In this document: positions 22,476 to 30,515 of the stretch, piece by piece
Position numbering within the stretch: position 1 is the stretch's first letter
Layout: each line of letters begins with the position of its first letter
IMG/VR virus record: IMGVR_UViG_3300031800_000005
Coordinates: 1 to 36,183 of that record
Reading direction: 5' to 3' (one strand)
Origin: a virus
DNA length: 36,183 nt
Notes under the pieces: generated by a model
Told to the model about the DNA's origin: nothing
Seen by the model: the letters and a program-made list of their open reading frames with translations, nothing else
Database searches by the model: none
Position numbers and translations under genes: made by a program

Positions 22476-23636
22476 TCACGCTATCGAAAAACGAGCGGTG
22501 ATCGCCTCCGCATCGTCGTGCACCGCCGTCCAGTTGAGCGACAAAATTACGTCATCGTTTCCGCTGTTGACATTAGCCGCCCCACCCGACAGGAACACGC
22601 GCGGGAAATACCACCCGACGGCCTTGTCGCCTGTCTGGTCGAGGGCCGAGAACATCAAGCTCACAGGTGCCTCGGCAGTCAGAAGGTCGTAGAGCGCCTT
22701 CTGTTCGTAGTAGACCTCGAGCGTGCCCGATATGTCGAGGAAGCCAGGCGACACGCCGCTCGTCTCTGAGCTGCCGACCTGGAACGTCTGCCGGAGGTTA
22801 TTGTTGAGCGTGAAGCCAACCGACCGCACCGCGCCGCCGCTGGTCGCATCGACCACCGTGCCATCGACAACCACGTTGCCGGCGTTGACCGTAGCCGAGA
22901 ACGGATTGCTCGAGGCTGGTGCCGAGGTGCTCGTGTAGACGCTGGAGCCGCTGACCTGGCTGGACTTACCGGAGAACGAGAACGACCCGGTTATGTTCTG
23001 CTGGGCGGCCAGGTTGATGCCCATGCCGCCCACGCGCACGCCGTTGTAAGCCATAAAGTCACTGGCCGCGTCCACGCCGGGAAAGTTCTTCTCGACCAGG
23101 AACGACTTGGCGGTGCTGCCGTTATCCAATCGCCTGCTGGTGATCGCGCCGCCCTGGGCCGCTGTCAGCCCGCCGCCAGCGACGGTAACAGTGGTCGCGC
23201 TCACGGCAGCGACCTGGTAAACGCCGGCGTTACTGCCCGACCCGCACTTGATGACCTGCCCCAGCTTGATCTCTTGGGGAGAGGCTAGGCCGGTGAACTG
23301 GGTCGAAGTCGATCCCGAGGCTGTTTCGCTGTTGGCAGCCCCCCAGGTGCTCGTCAGCGCCCCCTCCATCAGCAAAGCCACGCCCTCGGTGCTGCCCACA
23401 GGCGCGAGCTCGAAGTTCACGTCGCCCTCAACGCCGCTGGTGTTCACCGCCGCGCCTGCGCGAGCTCGGTCGCTGCGGATAGTCTCGGCCTGCGTGAGCG
23501 TCTTGTTCAGACTCAACGACTCGCCGGTGATCGGCACCTGCTGGCCCACCCCCGACGCAGGGCTGGGGAAACCAGCGCCCCACGATCCTTCTGCCTTTAC
23601 CGACCAGGTGGTTGAGTTCGTGTCTTGTATTGCCAT
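22476..23636 (-). CDS. Major tail tube protein, 386 aa
   Basis: A beta-rich protein starting MAIQDTNSTTWSVKAEGSWG, with SLSLNKTLTQAETIRSDRAR and VEGDVNFELAPVGSTEGVA, the usual opening of phage tail tube proteins. The C-terminal half (VRSVGFTLNNNLRQTFQVGS, LDISGTLEVYYEQKALYDLL, VILSLNWTAVHDDAE) matches the family's second beta domain. The placement just before the gpG/gpGT pair fits. It is larger than lambda gpV, and the middle carries an extra Ser/Ala/Thr-rich stretch. Confidence 0.86.
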   Translation of the reverse strand: MAIQDTNSTTWSVKAEGSWGAGFPSPASGVGQQVPITGESLSLNKTLTQAETIRSDRARAGAAVNTSGVEGDVNFELAPVGSTEGVALLMEGALTSTWGAANSETASGSTSTQFTGLASPQEIKLGQVIKCGSGSNAGVYQVAAVSATTVTVAGGGLTAAQGGAITSRRLDNGSTAKSFLVEKNFPGVDAASDFMAYNGVRVGGMGINLAAQQNITGSFSFSGKSSQVSGSSVYTSTSAPASSNPFSATVNAGNVVVDGTVVDATSGGAVRSVGFTLNNNLRQTFQVGSSETSGVSPGFLDISGTLEVYYEQKALYDLLTAEAPVSLMFSALDQTGDKAVGWYFPRVFLSGGAANVNSGNDDVILSLNWTAVHDDAEAITARFSIA

Positions 23637-23648
23637 CGTTGTTGTCTC

Positions 23649-24068
23649 CTAATTAAAAGTGTCGCGTTGAAACGGGATTGTTACGTCCAGTTGGTGATAT
23701 CCGTCGCTGGTTCCGCGCGACGATAAGTAAGCCGGCCCGGTCGTTATTACGTCGGCCCCGCTGGTGAATTGCACAATATTGAAAACACCGGCAGCAGAGT
23801 CCGCGATTTCCCTGGCCTCATGCGTGCCCTCGTTTGCCGGCGCGTAGACGCTGACCTGGATCAGGCCTCCGATGCGCGTGACGCGCGGGCCTATGGTAAT
23901 CACGTCTGCCGCCCCGTTGCGGATATAAATGGCCACCCACGGGTCTGCCTCGAGTGGTGGTGAGAAATCGACGTTTTCATAGGCCACAGGCACCGTTGAA
24001 TGATCGGTCGCAGCCCACTCGGTTGCAAACCGCGCCTCGATGGAGGTGCGCTCGGCAGCGAAGCTCAT
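23649..24068 (-). CDS. Tail terminator protein
   Basis: The 139-residue product starts SFAAERTSIEARFATEW and contains PWVAIYIRNG, IGGLIQVSVYAPANEG and GYHQLDVTIPFQRD. This is the pattern of the DUF4128-type, lambda gpU-like terminators that cap the tail tube. It starts in an ATGA overlap with the HK97-gp10-like gene and lies just before the tail tube gene, the usual place. Confidence 0.8.
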   Translation of the reverse strand: MSFAAERTSIEARFATEWAATDHSTVPVAYENVDFSPPLEADPWVAIYIRNGAADVITIGPRVTRIGGLIQVSVYAPANEGTHEAREIADSAAGVFNIVQFTSGADVITTGPAYLSSRGTSDGYHQLDVTIPFQRDTFN

Positions 24069-24505
24069 AGTCCTGCCTCACTGGTCGCCTCGTCGATAAA
24101 CTCGTCGAACCTGGCCTCGACCTCGGCCATAGCCAGGCGCACCATGCCCTCTGGAGCCTGGGTCGAGTGCCCGAACTCTAGGGCTTCGATGTACGGCAGC
24201 GAATTAGACCAGAAATAGCTGCTGTAGGGATCGCCGAAGACGAGCTGGTTCATTGTCCCGCGCGCCTGGTCGCCAGCCGCCCGCTTGCCGCCCGAGAACT
24301 TCCGGGTCGTTCCCGCTGGCGTGCCGCCCTGCGTTGCCGCCCAGTTGGCCCTCGCGGTGCCGGTATCAACCGGCGTGCGCTTGATAATCCCGCGCCCAAG
24401 GTCGAAGACCACCTTTTTCAGCACCAGGCCCACGCTCACGTCGATCAGGTCAGCCGCCTTCGCCAGGTCGAGCTCCATAGCCTTGATGGTTTCGCGGACA
24501 GGCAT
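24065..24505 (-). CDS. HK97 gp10-like neck protein
   Basis: Conserved pieces of the family are visible: RTPVDTGTARANW near residue 44, the FSGGKRAAGDQ loop, and SLPYIEALEFGHSTQAPEGMVRLA near residue 105. The protein helps join tail to head or complete the tail end. It overlaps both neighbours (TGATG with the head-closure gene, ATGA with the terminator gene). Confidence 0.87.
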   Translation of the reverse strand: MPVRETIKAMELDLAKAADLIDVSVGLVLKKVVFDLGRGIIKRTPVDTGTARANWAATQGGTPAGTTRKFSGGKRAAGDQARGTMNQLVFGDPYSSYFWSNSLPYIEALEFGHSTQAPEGMVRLAMAEVEARFDEFIDEATSEAGL

Positions 24506-25395
24506 CAGGCTCGGATCACCAGTGAATGCATGACGGCGGTGCCGCCAGGGTTCGTCGCTTGTACCTGGATAACGTGGAAATCAGTCCCGTCGATCCGCAC
24601 CCGGTCGTCAACCAGGGGACTCGAGTCGAATACGGCCAGCACCGTCCGGTCGTCGGCCAGGATGGTCGTGCCATCGACCAGGCTGCGGCTGATAGGCATC
24701 ACAGCTCCACGGAAGCTGATCGCGTTCTCGGTGGTCGTCACCAGGCCAGTGGATGCGTCATAGGCCGAGCTGGCCCTGTGCCGGAGCTCGAGATCGCGTC
24801 CAAAGCTGGCTAACAGGCGAGCGGCCGTCGAGCGGAGCCCCTTGTAGAAAGTACCCTTGTCGCTGTATCCGGTGGTCGTGGCTGCCAGCGTGGGTGCTAT
24901 CGTCGCCAGGTAATCGACAGATATGCCGTCGGTCGCCGTCAGCGATGTCCCCAGTGTGATGACAGCGCCAGAAATCGAGAACTCGTTGGCTAAAGGCGTG
25001 CCGGTGACTCGGGTGAACCTGACGGCGGGCGTGCCGGCCCAGACCACGACAGAATCCGCGTCGTATGGCGTATTGGCCAGCGTCCAGGTCACAAGGCTGC
25101 CCGTTGGCCGCTCGTTTCGCACCAGGCTGGTCGTGAGCGATGCACCGGGAGTCGGGTAATCGGCGACCAGAGCGTCGGTCGAATATGGGGCGAGCCCCAC
25201 CGTGATCGTCGTGCCGCTGATCGAATACTGGTCAGGCGTGAGCGTGCCGCTCGATTGCTCCAGCCGCACGCCAGGCGTGCCGAAATAAATGGCCAGCTTC
25301 GTGGTGTCTGTGGGCGTGAAGGCGACGGTGTAGGTTAGGTTGACCCCATCCTTTGTCCCTGTCAGCGCCTCGTTTAGAATCAGGCGGTCGCTCAT
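24505..25395 (-). CDS. Head-closure protein with duplicated N-terminal beta domains
   Basis: Residues ~190-296 (YKGLRSTAARLLASFGRDLE, STGLVTTTENAISFRGAVMP, DDRVRIDGTDFHVIQVQA) resemble phage head-tail joining/closure proteins of ~110 residues. In front lie two copies of a ~85-90-residue beta domain: LNEALTGTKDGVNLTYTVAF...YSISGTTITVG and RNERPTGSLVTWTLANTPYD...FSISGAVITLG. The duplication makes it almost three times the usual length. The extra domains probably decorate the neck or bind a partner. Confidence 0.75.
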   Translation of the reverse strand: MSDRLILNEALTGTKDGVNLTYTVAFTPTDTTKLAIYFGTPGVRLEQSSGTLTPDQYSISGTTITVGLAPYSTDALVADYPTPGASLTTSLVRNERPTGSLVTWTLANTPYDADSVVVWAGTPAVRFTRVTGTPLANEFSISGAVITLGTSLTATDGISVDYLATIAPTLAATTTGYSDKGTFYKGLRSTAARLLASFGRDLELRHRASSAYDASTGLVTTTENAISFRGAVMPISRSLVDGTTILADDRTVLAVFDSSPLVDDRVRIDGTDFHVIQVQATNPGGTAVMHSLVIRA

Positions 25396-25910
25396 GCGCG
25401 CACCGCCTCGACGGTAGTGCCACCGCCTTGCAGGAAGTGGCGCAGTAAGCCATCGACCTGCCGGAAATCTGTGTCGCCCGAGGCGCGATCCAGGTACTCC
25501 ACTTCAACCTCGCCTACCTTCTCGCGCTTGACGTGCCCACTGCGCTCCAGATCGCTCAATGGGTCGGTGCCGGCCTTCAGTCGCCTGGCGACCTCTGCCT
25601 GCGCGTACCCAAGCTCGGTTGGTATCTCGTCGGAGCCGACGGTGTAGCCGTCGAGGTCATAAACGCCCGTTCGTGGCCAGGCAAGCGCCTGCGCGCCCAG
25701 TGAACGGTCGCCCTTCCACCTGGCCGCGTACACGTTGTCGAGGTAGCTCGCCGCTCGGCGCATCAGCGCATCCTTGTCGTCGCCTGCCCCCATCGAGACA
25801 AATGCCTCGGTGGAGCCGTAGCGGTTCGACAGGTAGGTCGTCGCGGCAGCTGTGCTGACGTAACTGTCAGCCGTAGCCGAGCTCGAGCCTGTTTCGACGG
25901 TGAGCGCCAT
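25392..25910 (-). CDS. Head-tail adaptor (DnaT-like/connector) protein
   Basis: The sequence ATADSYVSTAAATTYLSNRYG, DKDALMRRAASYLDNVYAARWKG, ALAWPRTGVYDLDG, IPTELGYAQAEVARRL is the pattern of the phage family labelled DnaT-like ssDNA-binding protein. Context right after the major capsid gene shows it is the connector adaptor between portal and head closure. It starts at ATG 25910 behind AAAGG and a T6 run. Confidence 0.82.
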   Translation of the reverse strand: MALTVETGSSSATADSYVSTAAATTYLSNRYGSTEAFVSMGAGDDKDALMRRAASYLDNVYAARWKGDRSLGAQALAWPRTGVYDLDGYTVGSDEIPTELGYAQAEVARRLKAGTDPLSDLERSGHVKREKVGEVEVEYLDRASGDTDFRQVDGLLRHFLQGGGTTVEAVRA

Positions 25911-25958
25911 AAAAAACCTTTGCCCGACCGACTGCCGCCCGAAGGCAGTAGTCGGCCA
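25911..25958 (-). promoter_or_regulatory. Stem-loop and T-run after the major capsid gene
   Basis: On the minus strand, CCGACT and AGTCGG bracket an inner GCC-TTCG-GGC tetraloop hairpin. About 10 bases later comes TTTTTT (25911-25916) directly before the adaptor ATG. It could act as a partial terminator that lowers downstream expression relative to capsid, but stem and T-run are farther apart than in a canonical terminator. Confidence 0.4.
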
Positions 25959-25968
25959 GGCGTTTCGG

Positions 25969-26940
25969 TCAGTCCGTGGTCAGGGCCACGCCAGCGCAGG
26001 ACTTAACGTCCGCAGCCACCTGATCCCAGTTGGTTCCGGTGTTCAGTGCCGGGTCGGTCGGGTTGGCCCCGCCATTCGTCACGTCCCACTGGAAGCCCTT
26101 GAGATTTAGGCTCATGGCATATTCGCCTTGGATCCTCAAGACCAGGTTTTCCAGTCCGGTTACGGTGTCGGACACGATCTCGCGCGACTCCGACTCCTGG
26201 ATGACGATGCCGTTCTGCACCAGCCCGAGCGTGGTGTAGACATCCGACGCGCCAGTGGTGTCGATCAAGCCGCTCGAGTCGGTGATAATCACCGGCCTGC
26301 CGAACGTCGCCACGTTGCCCTGGATGATGGACGTTCCAGCTACCTCGTAGACCTTATCGGTCATCGCCTGGCCGATCAGATCGAAGTAGACCTTCGAATG
26401 CATCACCAGGCAATCGATATTGCTGGCAGCGTCTCCGAACTTCGCCAAGGCGAGGTTCAGGTTCGCGTGGGTGATCGTGCTGGCGGTGCCGTCCAGCTTG
26501 AGTGCAGCGACGTTCTCCAGCGCGTTGGCCGCCGCTCCGCAGGCTACGTCAACGTAGTCCACAGCCACGGCCTTGCCCCACTGCTGCCCCAATACGAACG
26601 ACATTTCGCTCGCGTCCGCGCCGATCTTGCGCCAGGCATCGAGCGTCTGAGCGACCGGGCCGATCTTGCGATTGACCTTCACGCCGATGTTCTCGGCCTG
26701 CGTTGCCGCGAGATCATCAATGCCAGCGATCGATGTGGTGTCGCGCCTCGTCACCAGCGACGCTATGGACGCAATGAAAGATTCCTTGTTGTAGTCGCCC
26801 TTGAGGGCGGCGGGTACGAGCCGGATGCAGTTGTTAGAGGCAGAATTAAAAATTTCGGTTTCCTGGGTGAGTGTCTCACTCATCCCACCGAAAAACTCCT
26901 CCTGGTAAATTACAAAGTCAGATGCTTTTCCAATGGCCAT
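25969..26940 (-). CDS. Major capsid protein
   Basis: The 323-residue product begins MAIGKASDFVIYQEEFFGGM and has VTRRDTTSIAGIDDLAATQA, IGADASEMSFVLGQQWGKAV, HSKVYFDLIGQAMTDKVYEV, GRPVIITDSSGLI and EYAMSLNLKGFQWD, a known phage coat-protein pattern with the HK97 fold expected (inference). It follows the scaffold gene and has a strong ribosome binding site (AAAGGAG). Confidence 0.9.
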   Translation of the reverse strand: MAIGKASDFVIYQEEFFGGMSETLTQETEIFNSASNNCIRLVPAALKGDYNKESFIASIASLVTRRDTTSIAGIDDLAATQAENIGVKVNRKIGPVAQTLDAWRKIGADASEMSFVLGQQWGKAVAVDYVDVACGAAANALENVAALKLDGTASTITHANLNLALAKFGDAASNIDCLVMHSKVYFDLIGQAMTDKVYEVAGTSIIQGNVATFGRPVIITDSSGLIDTTGASDVYTTLGLVQNGIVIQESESREIVSDTVTGLENLVLRIQGEYAMSLNLKGFQWDVTNGGANPTDPALNTGTNWDQVAADVKSCAGVALTTD

Positions 26941-27024
26941 TTTGCTGAAACTCCTTTGAGAGATTCAGGCGTGTGGCTGCCACAGTGCCGCCAGTTACCC
27001 GGCAGCGTCCGGTTGAAAAACCGT

Positions 27025-27807
27025 TTACTGCCGAGGCAAGTCCATGTACGCCTGGTTCCCGTGCTTGTGGATGAACGCAGATTTCTCTAGCGTTCCAACC
27101 AAGTCAGCTCGGGTTTTAGGCGCGCGAACTTTCCCAGTCCCTGCGTGCGATTGTGTGGAGGCACCGCCTCCAGAACTGCCAGAGGCATCAAACGCCCTGG
27201 CGAAACGCTCGTCGCTGCGTAGCTCGTCAACAAGTTCAGCGACACTCATGTAAGCGTCACTGGATGGGTCGAGCGACACCCGTGTCGCCCCGGTCTGCTT
27301 GTCGAGAACACGCACAACGAACTGGCCATCGTCCTCGACGGCCCGTGCGGAATTGAGAACCAACGGGAGCAGCAGTGCAGGCGAACCTTTCGCCTCGATG
27401 ATGGCCCTGGTGGCCTCTGCATCGACCAGCGTGCGGCTGATCGCGTCGGATAAATCTGTGATGCGAAGATCACGCTTTTCGATCTCGGCGGTGTGCTTCG
27501 CGGTGTACTGCGCCTTGAGCTTGTCCCACTCGCCGGCGGCGGCAGCTTCATTCTCTGCGCGTTTCTCCGCGTCTGCCTGGAATGACTGGTAAGCCTCGAG
27601 GTCGATCCCCTCGAGCTTTGCCTTGAGCTCGGTCACTGTCTCGCGGGCCTTCTTGCCGCGCTCGCGCTCGGCCTTCAGGGACTGCTTGAGCTCGGCCCCA
27701 TCGTCATCCTCGGCTTGGAGGCGGTAGCCCCCGCCGTCGGCCTGAGTGTAGAACTCGCGGGCCTGTTCAGGGATGTCGGCAATGTCGTCGGTCGTTCGCG
27801 GTAGCAT
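27025..27807 (-). CDS. Capsid scaffold protein
   Basis: Starts LPRTTDDIADIPEQAREFYTQ, followed by a long, highly charged coiled coil (LKQSLKAERERGKKARETVT, LTDLSDAISRTL-type heptads), then FVVRVLDKQTGATRV and a small C-terminal basic region (GKVRAPKTRADLVG). This architecture and its place just before the capsid gene fit GP20-like scaffolding proteins, which guide procapsid assembly and are then removed. ATG 27807 has no clear ribosome binding site. Confidence 0.87.
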   Translation of the reverse strand: MLPRTTDDIADIPEQAREFYTQADGGGYRLQAEDDDGAELKQSLKAERERGKKARETVTELKAKLEGIDLEAYQSFQADAEKRAENEAAAAGEWDKLKAQYTAKHTAEIEKRDLRITDLSDAISRTLVDAEATRAIIEAKGSPALLLPLVLNSARAVEDDGQFVVRVLDKQTGATRVSLDPSSDAYMSVAELVDELRSDERFARAFDASGSSGGGASTQSHAGTGKVRAPKTRADLVGTLEKSAFIHKHGNQAYMDLPRQ

Positions 27808-27895
27808 CAGGGATGGTTATGCGCCCAAGAAGTCCGATGCGCAAGTACACTACTCTGGACTGATGCAATCGGTATTGCGTAGAATAATGAACAAA
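27808..27895 (-). other. 88-base non-coding gap with weak promoter-like sequence
   Basis: More AT-rich than its surroundings. On the minus strand, TTGCGC (27839-27844), a 17-base spacer and CATAAC (27816-27821) form a weak sigma-70-like pair only ~8 bases before the scaffold ATG. A transcript from it would be nearly leaderless. No ribosome binding site is visible for the scaffold gene. Confidence 0.3.
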
Positions 27896-28096
27896 CTACA
27901 GCAATGCCCCCTCTGGAGGTGGGCCTCCGAACAACGCCCACCACTCGTCGTCGGTCAGTGGCTTGCCTCGGTCGATGGCAGCCTGGAGCGCCCCGAGGAC
28001 TGCCGGGCGGTTGAGGGATTCCGGGCTGATGGTGATGAAGTCCAGCCCCTCCGGATACTTGGCCAGGTAGACTGTAATCAGATCCCGGAATGTCAT
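27896..28096 (-). CDS. Small hypothetical protein, 66 aa
   Basis: Begins at ATG 28096 four bases after the MuF gene's stop, with GGGAG in that gene's last codons as ribosome binding site. The product (TFRDLITVYLAKYPEGLDFI, NRPAVLGALQAAIDRGKPLT, DDEWWALFGG) looks like a compact helical protein. No family is assigned. Its place between the MuF and scaffold genes suggests a head-related role. Confidence 0.65.
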   Translation of the reverse strand: MTFRDLITVYLAKYPEGLDFITISPESLNRPAVLGALQAAIDRGKPLTDDEWWALFGGPPPEGALL

Positions 28097-28100
28097 TGTC

Positions 28101-30182
28101 TTATGCTCCCGCCAGTATGGCTTCGATCAGTTCATCGAACCCGCGCGTGGTTTCCGGCGCAAACCGTTCCATGACTGCGCGCCACAACTTCCGCTCGTGT
28201 GCTGGCGCGCCCATCATTGCCCAATATTCTGCGAACGCTTCTGTCGTGTTCTGGGTGGTGATGCCCCGCGCTCGCTGCGTCCCCTTGAATGTCCTGGTGT
28301 AGTAATGGGTGCTGTGGCCACTCCCAACCTTGTTGTTGGTGATGGCCCCGAGGAAATCCCCGAACACGCCGGGCATTTCCCGGTCGAACGAGCCGGGGTT
28401 GTTCCAGTTGACAACCTTGGACACCTGCTCGAGGTCGAGCTTCTCGAAGCCAGAAGCCACCACCGCGCGGTCGGCCCGACTCAGCTCGGCGGGTAAATCC
28501 GAAGCCGACAACCCGAAACGACGCAGTACCTCCTCGATTGCATCATCACCAGCGGCCGCTAATTCGTCAGCCCGGCCATGCATGAACGCTGGCCACTCCC
28601 CTCTGGGCAACGCGCTGAGTTGTTTCCTTCGCAGCCGCACCGCCTTGACCAGTGGGGCGCGATCTGCGAGTAACGCTGGATGTTTTGCCCAGGAGGCCGC
28701 CTTAAAGTCGCCCCCCCCGTTTACGAAATCGACCGCGTGCCCGTATTCGTGCCGCCACGTTCTCAACTCAGCCCCTCGCTCCAGCACCACTTCACTCAAG
28801 GAGGGATCGAGGGCTGGTTGGTAGTAGGATCGCCGTTGTGTGGACTGGTGAACTCTGACCGGCGGCATTTTCTCAATAACCCGGCCCAGCTTGTCAGGCA
28901 CGTCAGGGCCGAACGCCTTGTCGTGCCACTCGGCCTCAAGCGGCGTAGTGTCGCCCCACGTTCTCGCCTCCACCTGGGGAGTCGGCTTCGGCTTGGGCCT
29001 CGGCCTGGGCTTCGGCTTGGGCTTCACTGCCCCCAGACGCGCCTCGAGCTCGGAGATCGTCAGCGGGCGGCCTGACTGATCAACCAGGTCGCGCAGGTTG
29101 GTCAGCTTGCCGTCCTCCCACAACTGCGCCTTCCCTGGGCCAAGGATCTCGCGCCGCTGCGCTGCCGATTTCCCCTTGAGCCATTTCTCGTAGGTCGTAT
29201 CGCCGGCGACCTGGCCGTCCATCGATGCACGCTGGCCCATCTTCTGCTTGGCGATCTGCTTATCGGTGAAGCCGCGCTTCTTGAGGCCGGCCTTGAATCT
29301 GTTCTCGAGCGACTGCGACGGCGTGCCGCTGCCACCTGGCAACCGGGGCTTACTCGAGAGCTCGCGCCAGCTTCGCGTGACTGGCACCAGGCTCGAGCGG
29401 CATCTGAAGTGCCTGGGCGGGCCGCCGTTGTATGGTGGGCTGCCGTCCAATGCGTTGTAGTCGGGCAGCGACCAGGTGGCTCCGCTGTACGCCTGGCAGA
29501 TCGGCGATGTGCGCCCGTCGAGCGTGGATATCTGTTGGATCGCCTTGATAACGTCGGTGTTCGCCTCGAACAGGTCTTGCCGGGCCGCCTGCGACACCTC
29601 CTGAAATCCCGTCCTGGCCAGTGTGATGGCGTGGTGCTTGTTGGTCGTGACGAACGCACGCTCGCGCAGGCGCTTGGCTAACTGGTTGATCGTTTCGCCG
29701 TTCCGCATCCCCGTCCGCATCGAGGAGGCGAATCGCTTGGCGGTGCTGGCCTCGGCCGTCTTCCACGCTTCCTTGATGGTCGATCCCTCGATAAGCACGT
29801 TGGACGTGAGCGCCCGTATCTGCTCGCTCGACAGGGCCACGGTCGCCAGCTCCATGCCCACGGCCTCGTTGACCAGCACCCGGCTGGCCCCGGCCTCGAG
29901 CTTGGCCAGTGAGGCCAGTTGCTTACGGCTCGCCCCGCGCATCTCGCCATATGCCTGGCTGATCGTGGACACCGACTCCTTGACTAGCTTGGCCAGGCGC
30001 TTCTGCCGGTACAGCAGGCGCGTCGGCTCAGTCGGGTCGATGCGGTACACCAGGTCGGTGAGCTCGCGGGACAGGCGCTCAATGGAGGCAAGCGTTTCTT
30101 TGCGAACGCCGGCGAACAGGCGCTCGAGGTCTACGTCGTGGCCGACGAACAGGTCGAGGACTTTTTCCGAGGCGTTGGGCAC
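28101..30182 (-). CDS. MuF/gp7-like head morphogenesis protein fused to HExxH domain, 693 aa
   Basis: The N-terminal ~280 residues are the phage head morphogenesis (Mu gpF/SPP1 gp7) family: VDLERLFAGVRKETLASIER, TTNKHHAITLARTGFQEVSQ, then TLDGRTSPICQAYSG, PDYNALDGSPPYNGGPPRHF and RCRSSLVPV. A basic Lys-Pro/Arg-Pro linker (KPKPKPRPRPKPKP, ~400) leads to a C-terminal domain with TWRHEYGHAVDF (HExxH near 476) and TTEAFAEYWAMMG (near 650), the order seen in zincins such as the lethal-factor type. It starts at GTG 30182. MuF proteins with toxin-like C-termini are known. This one may be co-packaged and act on a host target. Confidence 0.8.
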   Translation of the reverse strand: MPNASEKVLDLFVGHDVDLERLFAGVRKETLASIERLSRELTDLVYRIDPTEPTRLLYRQKRLAKLVKESVSTISQAYGEMRGASRKQLASLAKLEAGASRVLVNEAVGMELATVALSSEQIRALTSNVLIEGSTIKEAWKTAEASTAKRFASSMRTGMRNGETINQLAKRLRERAFVTTNKHHAITLARTGFQEVSQAARQDLFEANTDVIKAIQQISTLDGRTSPICQAYSGATWSLPDYNALDGSPPYNGGPPRHFRCRSSLVPVTRSWRELSSKPRLPGGSGTPSQSLENRFKAGLKKRGFTDKQIAKQKMGQRASMDGQVAGDTTYEKWLKGKSAAQRREILGPGKAQLWEDGKLTNLRDLVDQSGRPLTISELEARLGAVKPKPKPRPRPKPKPTPQVEARTWGDTTPLEAEWHDKAFGPDVPDKLGRVIEKMPPVRVHQSTQRRSYYQPALDPSLSEVVLERGAELRTWRHEYGHAVDFVNGGGDFKAASWAKHPALLADRAPLVKAVRLRRKQLSALPRGEWPAFMHGRADELAAAGDDAIEEVLRRFGLSASDLPAELSRADRAVVASGFEKLDLEQVSKVVNWNNPGSFDREMPGVFGDFLGAITNNKVGSGHSTHYYTRTFKGTQRARGITTQNTTEAFAEYWAMMGAPAHERKLWRAVMERFAPETTRGFDELIEAILAGA

Positions 30183-30233
30183 TACAGGCGCATTCCCGTC
30201 AATAAACCGCCAGAATGTGCCTGACGCGATGCG

Positions 30234-30515
30234 CTAGGCACGGAACTGCCTGAATACGACCGACCCGTCGTCAGCCTTGGTGGCGAAGGTGGGCGTGACG
30301 TTCTTCACCCGGTCGGTGATGTTCGTGAGCCCCTGCCACTCAGCCAGGCCGATCTCGCCGTGCCGCTTGATCGCCACCAGGAGGCTGTGCTCGCCGTTGC
30401 TCGGCTCGAATCGGTACGGGAAGGCGGCGAACACCACAGGGCGGGTGCCGACCACGCGCAGCACGCGATAGCCGCGCAGCCTAAGTGCCCGCTCGACCGT
30501 TCGTCTAAACATCAT
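30234..30515 (-). CDS. Small hypothetical protein, 93 aa
   Basis: ATG 30515 forms an ATGA overlap with the nuclease stop. The product starts MMFRRTVERALRLRGYRVLR and continues as a beta-rich protein (RPVVFAAFPYRFEPSN, HSLLVAIKRHGEIGLAEWQG, TPTFATKADDGSVVFRQF). No family is recognised. Its TAG (30234-30236) lies in frame with the MuF gene, and 17 sense codons separate it from that gene's GTG. Confidence 0.6.
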   Translation of the reverse strand: MMFRRTVERALRLRGYRVLRVVGTRPVVFAAFPYRFEPSNGEHSLLVAIKRHGEIGLAEWQGLTNITDRVKNVTPTFATKADDGSVVFRQFRA

